Shown: positions 50,866-59,663 of the stretch, one piece after another
Layout: the number at the start of each line of letters is the position of its first letter
How positions within the stretch are numbered: position 1 is the first letter of the stretch
Assembly: GCF_042654245.1 (NCBI RefSeq)
Contig: NZ_JBHSGI010000002.1
Span: 744,001-808,000, forward strand
Length of the DNA: 64,000 bases
DNA from: Seohaeicola_A nanhaiensis
Lineage (GTDB): Bacteria > Pseudomonadota > Alphaproteobacteria > Rhodobacterales > Rhodobacteraceae
Direction of reading: 5' to 3'
The notes under the pieces: model-generated
The model's input: only the letters and a program-made list of their open reading frames with translations
What the model was told of the DNA's origin: nothing
Database searches by the model: none
Translations under genes and position numbers: made by a program

Positions 50866-50945
50866 GGGGGCTCTGCCCCCGCCGCGCCTTCGGCGCGACT
50901 CCCCCGGGATATTTGTCGCAAGAGGAAAAGGCGGGCGCGCCGCCT
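50866..50945. repeat. Complex convergent-gene repeat, copy C (short form)
   Basis: It starts with GGGGGCTCTGCCCCC, a GCCGCGCCTTCGGCGCG hairpin and CCCCCGGGATATTTG, as copies A and B, but lacks the AACCAGAGAAG inverted repeat. It lies between the hypothetical gene and the convergent MATE gene. Confidence 0.75.
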
Positions 50946-52293
50946 ACGTGGCGAGGGCGACACGGCGCAGGCCGCCGCGCCAGAAGCGCAGCATCAGGAA
51001 GACACCGGCGCAGGCGAGGCCGAAGACGAGGCCGAGCCAGATGCCGGGGCCGCCGAGGTCGAAAACGAAGCCGAGCGTGTAGGAGGCGGGGATGCCCACC
51101 GCCCAATAGGCGACGATGGCCACCATCATCGGCACGGCGGTGTCCTGCACGCCGCGCAGCAGGCCGAGCGCGATCACCTGCGCGCCGTCGACCAGCTGGA
51201 ACAGCGCGGCGATGGCCAGAAGGGCGATGCCGGTGGCGATGATCTCGGGGCGGGCCGGGTCGCTTTCGGCGAGGAAGAGCGACAGGATCGGCGCCGGGAA
51301 GATCACGAAGGTGGCGATGGTGACAATCGCGAAGGCCAGCGAGAGCGCGATCACCGCGCGGGCGCCGCGGGCGAGTTCCTGCGGGGCGCCGCGGCCATAG
51401 GCGCCGCCGGCGCGGATGGTGGCGACGTTGGAGAGCCCGAGGTGCACCATGAAGGTGCCGCTGGCGACGGTGATGACGATGCCATGGGCGGCGAGCGGCA
51501 CGGTGCCGAGCCAGCCCATCATGAAGGCCGAGGCGGTGAACAGGCTGACCTCGCTGAGCATGGTCAGCCCGATCGGCAGCCCGAGGCGGAAGACGCGGAC
51601 CAGCATCTCGGCATCCGCGCGCCAGAGGCGGCGGAACAGCGCGTGTTCGGGCAGCGCGCGGGCGGCGTAGAGCACCACGGCGACCAGGGCGACGGTCTGC
51701 GAGGCGACCGAGGCGATGGCGGCGCCGCGCAGGCCGAGCTCTGGCGCGCCCCAGTGGCCGAAGATCAGCGCATAGTTGGCGACGCCGTTGCTGAGGGCGG
51801 CGAGCAGGGTGATCCAGAGGACCACCTGGGTGCGTTCGAGCGCGGCGAGATAGGATTTCAGCACCATGACCAGCAGCGCCGGAATCAGCCCCCAGCCGGC
51901 GATGCGCAGGTATGTGGCGGCGTCGGCGGCGACCTGCGGGGACTGGCCGAGCGCGCGCAGGATCGGTTCGGACCACCACATCGCCGGCATCGCGACCAGC
52001 GCGAAGCCGAGGCTGAGCCAGAGGCCCATGCGGGTGGCGCGGCGCAGTCCGATCTCGTCTCCGGCGGCGGCATTGGCGGCGACCAGCGGCATGACAGCAA
52101 GGGCAAAGCCCGCGCCGAGCATGAACTGGACGAAGTAATAGGAGCCGGCAAGGGTCTGCGCCGCCAGCTCGGCGACGCCATACCAGCCGAGCATGACCGT
52201 ATCGGTCAGGCCGATGGCGAATTGCGCCAGATGGCCCCCGATGAGCGGCAGCCCGAGCGCGAGGATGGTGCGCAGATGGGCGGGATATGACAT
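50944..52293 (-). CDS. MATE-family multidrug efflux protein
   Basis: The 449-residue integral membrane protein has about 12 hydrophobic segments, with the MATE patterns ALGLPLIGGHLAQFAIGLTDTVMLG and AGADAATYLRI-like repeats and internal duplication of a six-helix unit. MATE proteins export cationic compounds by Na+ or H+ antiport. The start is uncertain: MSYPAH at 52293 or MQAP at 52305. The gene converges on the hypothetical gene through a repeat. Substrates are unknown. Confidence 0.88.
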   Translation of the reverse strand: MSYPAHLRTILALGLPLIGGHLAQFAIGLTDTVMLGWYGVAELAAQTLAGSYYFVQFMLGAGFALAVMPLVAANAAAGDEIGLRRATRMGLWLSLGFALVAMPAMWWSEPILRALGQSPQVAADAATYLRIAGWGLIPALLVMVLKSYLAALERTQVVLWITLLAALSNGVANYALIFGHWGAPELGLRGAAIASVASQTVALVAVVLYAARALPEHALFRRLWRADAEMLVRVFRLGLPIGLTMLSEVSLFTASAFMMGWLGTVPLAAHGIVITVASGTFMVHLGLSNVATIRAGGAYGRGAPQELARGARAVIALSLAFAIVTIATFVIFPAPILSLFLAESDPARPEIIATGIALLAIAALFQLVDGAQVIALGLLRGVQDTAVPMMVAIVAYWAVGIPASYTLGFVFDLGGPGIWLGLVFGLACAGVFLMLRFWRGGLRRVALAT

Positions 52294-52451
52294 CGGGGCC
52301 TGCATGACGCTGCCCGTAAGGGCTTTGGCGAACCGAGGCAAGAGCGGGTGATTTCGCGGCCGCGCCGGGCGGTGGCGGGCCAGCGGAATTGCCGCTGGCA
52401 TCGCGGGCGCGGGGCTGTAGCATGGGGCGGACCGATGGAGGAGGATTTCCG

Positions 52452-53738
52452 ATGCGCACCGCCCTGACCGGACTGGCGCTGGCCACGCTGGCTGCCGTTC
52501 CCGCCGAAGCCGAGAACCGGATCGACCGGATACGTCCCGATGCGCCGCAGCTGGCCGCCTATGGTCCGCTGCCGATCGGGGTGACGACGCTGGAGTTCGT
52601 GCATCCGGGCCAGATCGATATCGTCAACACGAAGGACGGGGCGCAGCCGCTCTATGATCGGGCGCTGACCGTCGAGGTCTGGTATCCGGCAGCGGAGGGC
52701 ACGGCGCCCGGCGGCAGCTATCGCGCGCTGTTGCGGGACGGGCGCACCGAGGTCACGCTGGAGGGGCGCGCGGCGCGGGATGCAGTGCCGGCCGAGGGGA
52801 CGCGCTATCCGCTGATCGTGATCAGCCACGGCTATCCCGGCAACCGCTTCCTGATGTCCCATCTGGGCGAGAACCTGGCCTCGAAAGGCTATGTCACCGT
52901 CTCGATCGATCATCGCGACAGCACCTATGACGACAAGACGGCCTTTGGCTCGACCCTGCTGAACCGGCCCATCGACCAGAAGTTCGTGATCGACAGCATG
53001 GCGGCGCTGGAGGGTCCGCTGGGGGCGATCACCGATGCGGAGACGACCGGGGTGATCGGCTATTCCATGGGCGGCTATGGCGCGATGATCTTTGGCGGCG
53101 CGGGAGTGACGCAGGCCGCGACCGAATTCAGCTGGGGCACGCCGGACGGGCTGCTGGCGCGGCATCTGGCGGGGTCGGAGACGCTGAAGGAACTCGTCGA
53201 TCCGCGGGTGAAGGCAATCATCGCCATCGGGCCCTGGGGGATGAACACCGGGTTCTGGGATGCGGCGGGCCTCGCCGGGTTCGAGAAGCCGCTGATGCTG
53301 ATGGCGGGGAGCGCCGACGACGTGTCGGTCTATTCCGCCATCCGGGAGATCTTTGCGGGCACCACCGGCACGACGCGGCATCTGCTGACCTTCGAGGGGG
53401 CCAATCACAACGCCGCCGCGCCGATTCCGGCGCCGGCGGAAAGCTGGGGATTTGACGAGGCGCTGGGGTTCGCGCCCTTCGATCACTATGCGGATGCGGT
53501 CTGGGACACCAACCGGATGAACAACATCGCCCAGCATTTCGCCACCGCCTTCATGGACCTGCACCTGAAGGGCGATGCCGGGATGGCGCCCTATCTCGAC
53601 GTGATCGAGCGCGCGGCGGATGGCGTCGTGGCGCTGGACGACCGGGCGCAGCCGCTGCCGGAGCACACCTACTGGAAAGGCTTCCTGCCGCGCACCGGCG
53701 TCGGGCTGACCTTAGAGACGAAGGGCAAGGGCGAGTGA
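52452..53738 (+). CDS. Exported alpha/beta hydrolase of the dienelactone/PAF-acetylhydrolase type
   Basis: The 428-residue protein has a signal peptide (MRTALTGLALATLAAVPAEA), YPLIVISHGYPGN and a nucleophile elbow GYSMGGYGAM, with catalytic Asp and His probably in GSADDVS and EGANHNAAA. The loose PAF-acetylhydrolase-like layout points to a periplasmic esterase or lipase-like enzyme. The ATG at 52452 has GGAGGAGG upstream. The substrate is unknown, and no close functional partner is seen. Confidence 0.82.
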   Translation: MRTALTGLALATLAAVPAEAENRIDRIRPDAPQLAAYGPLPIGVTTLEFVHPGQIDIVNTKDGAQPLYDRALTVEVWYPAAEGTAPGGSYRALLRDGRTEVTLEGRAARDAVPAEGTRYPLIVISHGYPGNRFLMSHLGENLASKGYVTVSIDHRDSTYDDKTAFGSTLLNRPIDQKFVIDSMAALEGPLGAITDAETTGVIGYSMGGYGAMIFGGAGVTQAATEFSWGTPDGLLARHLAGSETLKELVDPRVKAIIAIGPWGMNTGFWDAAGLAGFEKPLMLMAGSADDVSVYSAIREIFAGTTGTTRHLLTFEGANHNAAAPIPAPAESWGFDEALGFAPFDHYADAVWDTNRMNNIAQHFATAFMDLHLKGDAGMAPYLDVIERAADGVVALDDRAQPLPEHTYWKGFLPRTGVGLTLETKGKGE

Positions 53739-53813
53739 TCCCACGTTCTTCTCTTTCCAAATACTCACTTCCCCGGCCCACCCCCCGGGGCCACGCCTGA
53801 TCCGGAGCGCCCG

Positions 53814-54689
53814 ATGCAGACCGAGACGATGTCCCTGAACGGCAACCCCTTCTTCCTGCGGCGCTGGGGCGATCCCGGGCTGCCGGTGCTGCTGATGCTG
53901 CATGGTTTTCCCGAATACGGCGGGGCCTGGTCGGAATTCGCGCCGCTGCTGGCCGGGCGGTATCACTGCATCGCGCCCGACCAGCGCGGATACGGGCAGA
54001 GCTGGGCGCCCGAGGGGGTCGAGAACTACCGGGGCGCGGCGCTGACCGGGGATATGGCGGCACTGATCGAGCAGCTGGGGCGCGGCAGGGTCACCGTGCT
54101 GGGCCACGACTGGGGCGCGGCGGTGGCCTATGGGCTGGCGATGTTCCGTCCCGACCTGGTCGAGCGGCTGGTGATCGCCAACGGGGTGCACCCGGTGCCG
54201 TTCCAGGCGGCGCTGATCGGGGATGCGGCTCAGCGCGAGGCCTCGCAATACATCCGCTTTCTGCGGCGGGAAGACTCGCAGGACATCCTGGCTGAGGACG
54301 ATTTCGACAAGATGTTCCGGTTTTTCTCGTCGCGGATGAATCTCGACTGGATGACGCCGGCGCGGCTGGCCGAGTACAAGGCCGAATGGGCCCGCGGCGG
54401 GCGGCTGAAGACGATGATCCACTGGTATCGCGCCTCGCCCCTGGTGGTGCCGGCGATGGATGAAGAGCCGGGCCCCCTGCCCCCGCTGCCGCGCGAGAAG
54501 CTGATGGTGCGGATGCCGCATCTGCTGCTCTGGGGCGCGGACGACAAGGCGCTGCTGCCGGTGGCGACGGCGGGGCTGGAGGAGTTTGCGCCCGAGCTGA
54601 CGCGGATCACGCTGGAGGGCTGCGATCACTGGCTGTTCCATCAGAAACCGGAGGAAGCGGCGCAGGCGATCCTGGGCTGGCTGGGGTGA
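53814..54689 (+). CDS. Alpha/beta hydrolase, epoxide-hydrolase-like
   Basis: The 291-residue cytosolic hydrolase has LHGFPEYGGAW, the nucleophile elbow GHDWGAAVAY with Asp (the mark of epoxide hydrolases and haloalkane dehalogenases), DQRGYGQS, and His in GCDHWLFH. This favours epoxide hydrolase activity over an esterase. The substrate is unknown. A truncated copy-like fragment of the convergent repeat family lies just upstream (CCCCCCGGGG near 53783). Confidence 0.85.
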   Translation: MQTETMSLNGNPFFLRRWGDPGLPVLLMLHGFPEYGGAWSEFAPLLAGRYHCIAPDQRGYGQSWAPEGVENYRGAALTGDMAALIEQLGRGRVTVLGHDWGAAVAYGLAMFRPDLVERLVIANGVHPVPFQAALIGDAAQREASQYIRFLRREDSQDILAEDDFDKMFRFFSSRMNLDWMTPARLAEYKAEWARGGRLKTMIHWYRASPLVVPAMDEEPGPLPPLPREKLMVRMPHLLLWGADDKALLPVATAGLEEFAPELTRITLEGCDHWLFHQKPEEAAQAILGWLG

Positions 54690-54691
54690 TC

Positions 54692-54731
54692 TTGCCAGAA
54701 TGTGCATTCGGGTGTATATTCCGATGCACAT
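54692..54731 (+). promoter_or_regulatory. phd-doc promoter with operator palindrome
   Basis: TTGCCA (54692-54697) and TATATT (54715-54720) are spaced by 17 bases, a sigma-70-like promoter. Over it lies an inverted repeat ATGTGCATTCGG (54700-54711) with CCGATGCACAT (54721-54731), one base longer in the left arm. Binding of the Phd antitoxin to this palindrome would block the -10 region, the usual autoregulation of this operon. Confidence 0.7.
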
Positions 54732-54747
54732 TTCAGAGGATACCCCG

Positions 54748-54996
54748 ATGGCCCGCCTGCATACCAACCAGATCTGCACGATGACCGAACTGCGCGAGCC
54801 GCAGAAGGTGCTGGACCGCGCCAATGGCAAGCCGGTGGCGATCATGAAGAATTCGCGCTGTGTCGGCTATCTGGTGCCGGAAGAGGCGACGCTGGACGGC
54901 GCGCCGCGCTATGCGTCGATGGAGGAAGTGCTCGAATACGTCAGATCCTCGCGCGACAGTGTCCAGCCGGTTCTTGACTACCTCAAGGACAAATGA
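54748..54996 (+). CDS. Phd/YefM-family antitoxin
   Basis: The 82-residue protein is of the Phd/YefM type: MARLHTNQICTMTELREPQK (N-terminal DNA-binding beta-hairpin-like), VLDRANGKPVAIMKNSRCVGYLVPEE and a C-terminal helix that would bind the Doc toxin. The ATG at 54748 has GAGGA at proper spacing; an earlier in-frame ATG at 54700 is inside the promoter. Its stop overlaps the doc start by four bases (ATGA). Confidence 0.85.
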   Translation: MARLHTNQICTMTELREPQKVLDRANGKPVAIMKNSRCVGYLVPEEATLDGAPRYASMEEVLEYVRSSRDSVQPVLDYLKDK

Positions 54997-55373
54997 CCTA
55001 CATCCTGCTTGATGCTGCGGCGGTGGAAGCGCTGCACGACAGCGCGCTCAATCCCGGAGAGCTGACTGGTCGCGCGCGCGACAAATCGCTTGAAGGCGCG
55101 CTTGGCCGTGTCGACAACCGGCTGATCTATGGCATGATCGGCGATGTCTTCGACCTCGCCGCCGCCTATGCGACGGCGATTGCCACGGGGCACTGTTTCA
55201 ACGACGGCAACAAGCGCACGGCCTTCGATGCGATGAACTTCTGCCTCGTCGTGAATGGCGTGGTCATCGAATGGACTGACACCGCCGAGGCGGGCGACCG
55301 GATCATTGCGCTGGCGCAGCGGCTGATTGGCGAGGAGGAGATGGCGGAGTGGTTGCGGATGAAGGCGCTGTGA
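54993..55373 (+). CDS. doc: Doc-type Fic-domain toxin
   Basis: The 126-residue protein has the Fic/Doc signature HCFNDGNKRTAFDAMNF (HxFx(D/N)GNKR), in which His is the catalytic base and Asn/Lys/Arg bind nucleotide. Doc toxins phosphorylate elongation factor Tu and stop translation. The whole protein is Fic domain, as in P1 Doc. The last 71 bases of its frame overlap the end of the convergent NYN gene, so insertion of the operon may have altered that gene's C-terminus. Confidence 0.88.
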   Translation: MTYILLDAAAVEALHDSALNPGELTGRARDKSLEGALGRVDNRLIYGMIGDVFDLAAAYATAIATGHCFNDGNKRTAFDAMNFCLVVNGVVIEWTDTAEAGDRIIALAQRLIGEEEMAEWLRMKAL

Positions 55374-56064
55374 CCGCGGCAGGAGCCGGCTTGCGAAGGC
55401 GGACGCGGGCCTTGGGGCCTTTGGGGTCAAAGGCGAAGAGTTCGGGATAGAGACCGAGGAAGGCGCGCCAGGATCCGACCGGGTGGTTTGCGATGCAGAT
55501 CGGGTGAAGCTGGCGCATCAGCGGGTTGATATCGGCGATGGCGAGCCCTTCGGTGCGCGGACGGGTCTTGAGCGCCGCGATCAGGTGGTCCTTCATCGCC
55601 GCCAACGAGGGCGGCTGCGGCGGGGCGGCCGGGGGCGCGTCTATCGCGACGAAGCGGTGGCAGGCGGCCTTGAAGCTGGTGCCGGCGGCGATGGCGCCGA
55701 GGCCGGTGACATGCGCGCCAGAGTCGCGCAGATAGGTGGCGAGATGGGTGAAGTCCCCGTCGGAACTGGCCAGCAGGAAGCTGCGCACATCGGCGCGCAG
55801 GAAGAGGTCCATCGCATCGACGGTCAGGCGCATGTCGGCGGAGTTCTTGTTGCTTTGGGTGTGTATGGCGGTGAAACCGGGCGTCGCCTCCCATGCCGGC
55901 AGGCGGCCAACGTTGCCATAGACGCGGCGCACGCCGATGGGGCCGAGGGTGCGGGCAGCGTCGAGGATCAGGGTGGCGTTATCGGCCGAGATGTTCTCGC
56001 CATCGACCAGCACGGCGACCGGCTGGTCCTGACCGATGCGCGTGAAACCGGTTGCTGCGTTCAC
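55303..56064 (-). CDS. NYN-domain protein with OST-HTH/LOTUS domain
   Basis: The 253-residue protein has an N-terminal NYN nuclease-like domain: VAVLVDGENISADNATLILD, and the second acidic motif LLASSDGDFTHLATYLRD, with Asp residues that would bind a metal. A C-terminal OST-HTH (LOTUS) domain covers about residues 160-220 (AMKDHLIAALKTRPRTEGL). The final 30 residues (PAPAAVTAPSSATTPPSPP and so on) are low-complexity and overlap doc in antisense. It starts with GTG. It probably cleaves or binds RNA; the target is unknown. Confidence 0.8.
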   Translation of the reverse strand: MNAATGFTRIGQDQPVAVLVDGENISADNATLILDAARTLGPIGVRRVYGNVGRLPAWEATPGFTAIHTQSNKNSADMRLTVDAMDLFLRADVRSFLLASSDGDFTHLATYLRDSGAHVTGLGAIAAGTSFKAACHRFVAIDAPPAAPPQPPSLAAMKDHLIAALKTRPRTEGLAIADINPLMRQLHPICIANHPVGSWRAFLGLYPELFAFDPKGPKARVRLRKPAPAAVTAPSSATTPPSPPRQSAAAPAQ

Positions 56065-56231
56065 CCCTCCGTCCCTTCAAGCTGACGCGATAGCGCATCA
56101 GGCCGCAGGAATGCGGCGAGAAGATGGAGCGTTGTAGGCCGAACCTTGCCGAGGCTTCCGGTGGCGGGCTTGTGCGCAAGCCGCGCAAAGGCCCCTTTCG
56201 CCGCCCGGCGCGGCATGTCACTGTCTGGCCC

Positions 56232-57167
56232 ATGACAGAGCTTCTTACCCTCGACGGGACCCGCGCCAGCGCCTTTGCCTTTGGCACCATGCAATTCGGC
56301 GGCAAGGCGGATGAAACCGCCAGCCGCGCCCTATTCGACGCCTGCCGGGGCGCCGGGATCAACCATTTCGACACCGCCTATGTCTATACCGACGGCAGGT
56401 CCGAGACCCTGCTGGGCGGGATGATCGGGGCCGAGCGGGAGCGGCTGCTGATCGCGACCAAGGCGGGCTATATCGGCGGCAACAGCGCGGCCAACATGGC
56501 CGAGCAGTTCGATACCTCGCGCCAGCGGCTGGGGCTGGATGTGGTCGACGTGCTGTATCTGCATCATTACGACCCGGCCGGCGATCTGCGCGACACCATC
56601 GAGGGGCTGGCGCGGCTGAAGGAGGCGGGGAAGATCCGCTATGTCGGCCTGTCGAACATGGCCGCCTGGCAGGTGATGAAGGCGGTGTTCTATGCCGGGC
56701 AGATGGGCATCACCATCGACCTGCTGCAGCCGATGTACAACCTTGTGAAGCGGCAGGCCGAGGTGGAGATCCTGCCGATGTGCGCCGATCAGGGGATTGT
56801 CGCGGCGACCTATTCGCCGCTGGGCGGCGGGCTGCTGACCGGGAAATACGCGCGTGGCGAAGGCGGGCGGCTGGCGGACGACGCGCGGTATAAAAAGCGT
56901 TACGGACAGGACTGGATGGGCGGCACCGCGGCGGCGCTGGCCGATCTGGCCAGAGAGCTAGGCACCGATCCGGCGACGCTGGCGGTGGCCTGGGTGGCGG
57001 CGCATCCGACGCATCCGGTGCCGATCATCTCGGCCCGCAGCACCGAACAGTTGGCGCCGTCGCTGGCGGCGATCCGCTTTGAGATGAGCGACGAGGTCTA
57101 CGCCCGTGTCGCCGCGCTGAGCCCGACGCCGCCGCCGGCCACCGACCGGACGGAGGAAGTGGCGTGA
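56232..57167 (+). CDS. Aldo/keto reductase
   Basis: The 311-residue AKR has the catalytic tetrad: Asp and Tyr in FDTAYVYTDGR, Lys in LLIATKAGYIG and His in VLYLHHYDPAGD. GLSNMAAWQVMKA and YSPLGGGLLTGKY complete the fold. It uses NADPH to reduce a carbonyl. The length and the sequence suggest the AKR12/YhdN-like branch; the substrate is unknown, although a role in methylglyoxal or pyridoxal reduction fits the neighbours. It is the first gene of a five-gene run; its stop overlaps the next start by four bases (GTGA). Confidence 0.88.
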   Translation: MTELLTLDGTRASAFAFGTMQFGGKADETASRALFDACRGAGINHFDTAYVYTDGRSETLLGGMIGAERERLLIATKAGYIGGNSAANMAEQFDTSRQRLGLDVVDVLYLHHYDPAGDLRDTIEGLARLKEAGKIRYVGLSNMAAWQVMKAVFYAGQMGITIDLLQPMYNLVKRQAEVEILPMCADQGIVAATYSPLGGGLLTGKYARGEGGRLADDARYKKRYGQDWMGGTAAALADLARELGTDPATLAVAWVAAHPTHPVPIISARSTEQLAPSLAAIRFEMSDEVYARVAALSPTPPPATDRTEEVA

Positions 57168-58237
57168 GCAGCGACTTCATCGTCATCGGCGGCGGGGTCG
57201 CTGGGCTGAGCGCGGGGGCGAAGCTGTCGGATCTGGGGCGGGTTGTCGTGCTCGAAGGCGAGAGCGCGCTGGGGTATCACGCCTCGGGCCGGTCGGCGGC
57301 GATGTTCGAGGCGCAATACGGGCTGCCGGCGACCATCGCGCTGAACCTCGCCAGCGCCGAGGCGCATCGGGCGGGTGGGTATCTGAGCCCGCGCGGGCTG
57401 ATGCTGATCGCGCGCGCCGAGGAGGGCGAGGCATTCCGGGCCGAGGCCGATTCGATGAAGATGGGCGCGATCACGGTGCCCGAGGCGGTGGCGATGGTGC
57501 CGATCCTGAACCCGGACGCGGTGGGCCATGCCGCCTATGACGCGGACGCCTGGGATCTGGATACCGACCGCATCCTGCAGGACCATGCCCGCGCGATCCG
57601 CGCGGCGGGCGGCGAGGTTCTGACCAACCACGGCGTGAGCGCGATCCGGCGCAGCGGCGATGGCTGGGCGGTCGAGGCCGGGGGCGCCGCCTTCGAGGGC
57701 CGGGTGCTGGTGAACGCCGGCGGGGCCTGGGCCGACCGCATCGCGGAGATGGCGGGGGTGGCGCCGCTGGGGATCGTGCCGCACCGCCGCTCGATGGCGC
57801 GGATCCCGGCGCCGGGCGGGCATGACCTGCGCGGCTGGCCGATGATCCTGGGGCTGCACGAGGCCTGGTACGCCAAGCCGGACGCGGGCAAGCTGCTGGT
57901 CTCGCCCGCCGAGGAGGACGCGGTGGAGCCGCATGACGCCTGGGCCGACGACATGGTGCTGGCCGAGGGGCTGGCGCGCTACGAGGCGATGGTGACCGAG
58001 CCGGTGACGCGGCTGGAAACGTCCTGGGCCGGGCTGCGCAGCTTTGCCCCGGACCGCACTCTGGTGCTGGGGCCGGACCCGTCCGCCCCGGGGTTCGTGT
58101 GGTGCGCGGGGCAAGGCGGCTATGGCTTCCAGACCTCGCCCGCCGCGTCGCGGCTGCTGGCCGATCTGGTGGGCGGGCGGCCGCCCGAACTGGACGCGGC
58201 GGTGGTGCGGGCGCTGGTGCCGGACCGGCTGCGATGA
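57164..58237 (+). CDS. FAD-dependent oxidoreductase (D-amino acid oxidase/DadA-like)
   Basis: The 357-residue DAO-family protein starts with the FAD-binding motif FIVIGGGVAGLSAGAKL and has GYHASGRSAAMF, LVNAGGAWADRI and WCAGQGGYGFQTSPA. It oxidises an amine or hydroxyl carbon next to a carboxylate. It starts with GTG and overlaps the preceding aldo/keto reductase by four bases and the next methyltransferase by four bases. The substrate is unknown. Confidence 0.85.
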   Translation: MSSDFIVIGGGVAGLSAGAKLSDLGRVVVLEGESALGYHASGRSAAMFEAQYGLPATIALNLASAEAHRAGGYLSPRGLMLIARAEEGEAFRAEADSMKMGAITVPEAVAMVPILNPDAVGHAAYDADAWDLDTDRILQDHARAIRAAGGEVLTNHGVSAIRRSGDGWAVEAGGAAFEGRVLVNAGGAWADRIAEMAGVAPLGIVPHRRSMARIPAPGGHDLRGWPMILGLHEAWYAKPDAGKLLVSPAEEDAVEPHDAWADDMVLAEGLARYEAMVTEPVTRLETSWAGLRSFAPDRTLVLGPDPSAPGFVWCAGQGGYGFQTSPAASRLLADLVGGRPPELDAAVVRALVPDRLR

Positions 58238-58878
58238 CGCGCCGGCTGCCGCCGACGGCCAGCGTGGCCGAGCCTGCGGGCGACGGGCGGCTGTTCGCCC
58301 CGGCGGCCGAGCGGAATGCGCAGGCCATCGCGGATCTGCTGGCCGAGGTGGCGCCCGCGACGGGGCGCGCGCTGGAACTGGCCAGCGGGACGGGCCAGCA
58401 TGTGGCGGTCTTTGCAGAACGGTTTCCGGGGCTGCGCTGGCAGCCGACCGAGATCGCGCCCGAGCGGCGGGCGAGCATCGACGCCTATGCCGGGGGCCTG
58501 GCCAATGTCGCGCCTGCGGTGGCGCTCGACGCCTGCGCGCCCGGCTGGGGTGCGCACTGGGGCGGGCAGGATCTGGTTGTGCTGGTGAACCTGTTGCACC
58601 TGATGTCGGAGCCCGAAGCGGCGGTGGTGCTCGGTGAGGCGGCGCAGGCGCTGGCCCCCGGCGGGGTCTTCGTGATCTACGGGCCGTTCAAGCGGGGCGG
58701 AAACCTGACCAGCCCAGGAGACGAGGCCTTTCATGCGAGCCTGGTCGAGAGCGATCCGGCCATCGGCTACAAGGACGATTTCGACACGATGGACCTGTTG
58801 CAGGGCGCCGGGCTGGAGATGGCGCAGGTGGTCGAGATGCCGGCCAACAACCTGGCGCTGGTGGCGCGGAAGGTCTGA
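58234..58878 (+). CDS. DUF938 SAM-dependent methyltransferase-like protein
   Basis: The 214-residue Rossmann-fold protein has SAM motif I ALELASGTGQHVAVFAERFPG and ends with LVARK-type strands, the DUF938 pattern (also called methyltransferase-like 26). VLVNLLHLM is motif IV. It is translationally coupled to the flavoprotein upstream. The methyl acceptor is unknown, and no member of this family has a settled substrate to my knowledge. Confidence 0.85.
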   Translation: MTRRLPPTASVAEPAGDGRLFAPAAERNAQAIADLLAEVAPATGRALELASGTGQHVAVFAERFPGLRWQPTEIAPERRASIDAYAGGLANVAPAVALDACAPGWGAHWGGQDLVVLVNLLHLMSEPEAAVVLGEAAQALAPGGVFVIYGPFKRGGNLTSPGDEAFHASLVESDPAIGYKDDFDTMDLLQGAGLEMAQVVEMPANNLALVARKV

Positions 58879-58886
58879 GGCCGGAG

Positions 58887-59663
58887 ATGCGCGTGCTGAT
58901 CCTGTCAAGCTGGGTGGCGCGCGGACATGTCGGACTGTCGGCAGGCGCGCCGGTGTTGCAGCTGCTGGGCCATGAGGTGACGCAGCTGCCGACGGTGATC
59001 CTGTCGAACCATCCGGGGTTCTCCCATGTGGCGGGGCAGCCGGTGGCGGTGGATCAGCTTGACGCGATGATTGCGGCGCTGGAGGGCAACGGCTGGCTGG
59101 CCGAGATCGATGCGCTGCTGACCGGCTATCTGCCGAGTCCCGATCATGTGGCGCTGGCTGTCGGGCTGGCCGAGCGGCTGCGCGGACGGGCGAGGATCGT
59201 GGTGGATCCGGTGCTGGGCGACGCGCCGAAGGGGCTCTATCTGCCCGAGGCCGTGGCGGAGGCGCTGCGCGACGGGCTGGTGCCGCTGGCCGATGTGCTG
59301 ACGCCGAACCTGTTCGAGCTGGGGTGGCTTTCGGGGATGCCCGAGGGGCCGGTCGAGACGGCCGGGCGCAGGCTGGCAGAGGGGTGCGAGGTGCTGGTAA
59401 CCTCGGTTCCGGCCAAGGATGGGCGGATCGGGGTCCGGCGCTTTGGCGGAGACGGCGGGCTCTGGGCCGCGCCGCGCCGGGAGGGCGTGCCGCATGGGGT
59501 GGGCGATGTCTTTGCCGCGCTGGTGGCGGGCGGGCTGGGCCCGGGTGCGGCACTTGGCCATCTGGATGCGCTGATCGGCGCGAGCCTCGGGCACCCGCAT
59601 CTGCGGATCGCCGAGGCCGCCGCAACATGGACGACTGCCCCGCCCCAGCCAGAGGAGACGTGA
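58887..59663 (+). CDS. Pyridoxal-kinase-like sugar/vitamin kinase (PdxY family)
   Basis: The 258-residue protein follows the pyridoxal kinase (PdxY/PdxK) pattern: ILSSWVARGHVGLSAG, SNHPGFSH, DALLTGYLPSPDHV, VVDPVLGD, LTPNLFELGWLSG and the catalytic Asp in PHGVGDVFAAL. It uses ATP to phosphorylate a hydroxymethyl group. It is eight bases after DUF938, and its stop is directly followed by the fusion gene. The true substrate may be a pathway-specific alcohol rather than pyridoxal. Confidence 0.85.
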   Translation: MRVLILSSWVARGHVGLSAGAPVLQLLGHEVTQLPTVILSNHPGFSHVAGQPVAVDQLDAMIAALEGNGWLAEIDALLTGYLPSPDHVALAVGLAERLRGRARIVVDPVLGDAPKGLYLPEAVAEALRDGLVPLADVLTPNLFELGWLSGMPEGPVETAGRRLAEGCEVLVTSVPAKDGRIGVRRFGGDGGLWAAPRREGVPHGVGDVFAALVAGGLGPGAALGHLDALIGASLGHPHLRIAEAAATWTTAPPQPEET

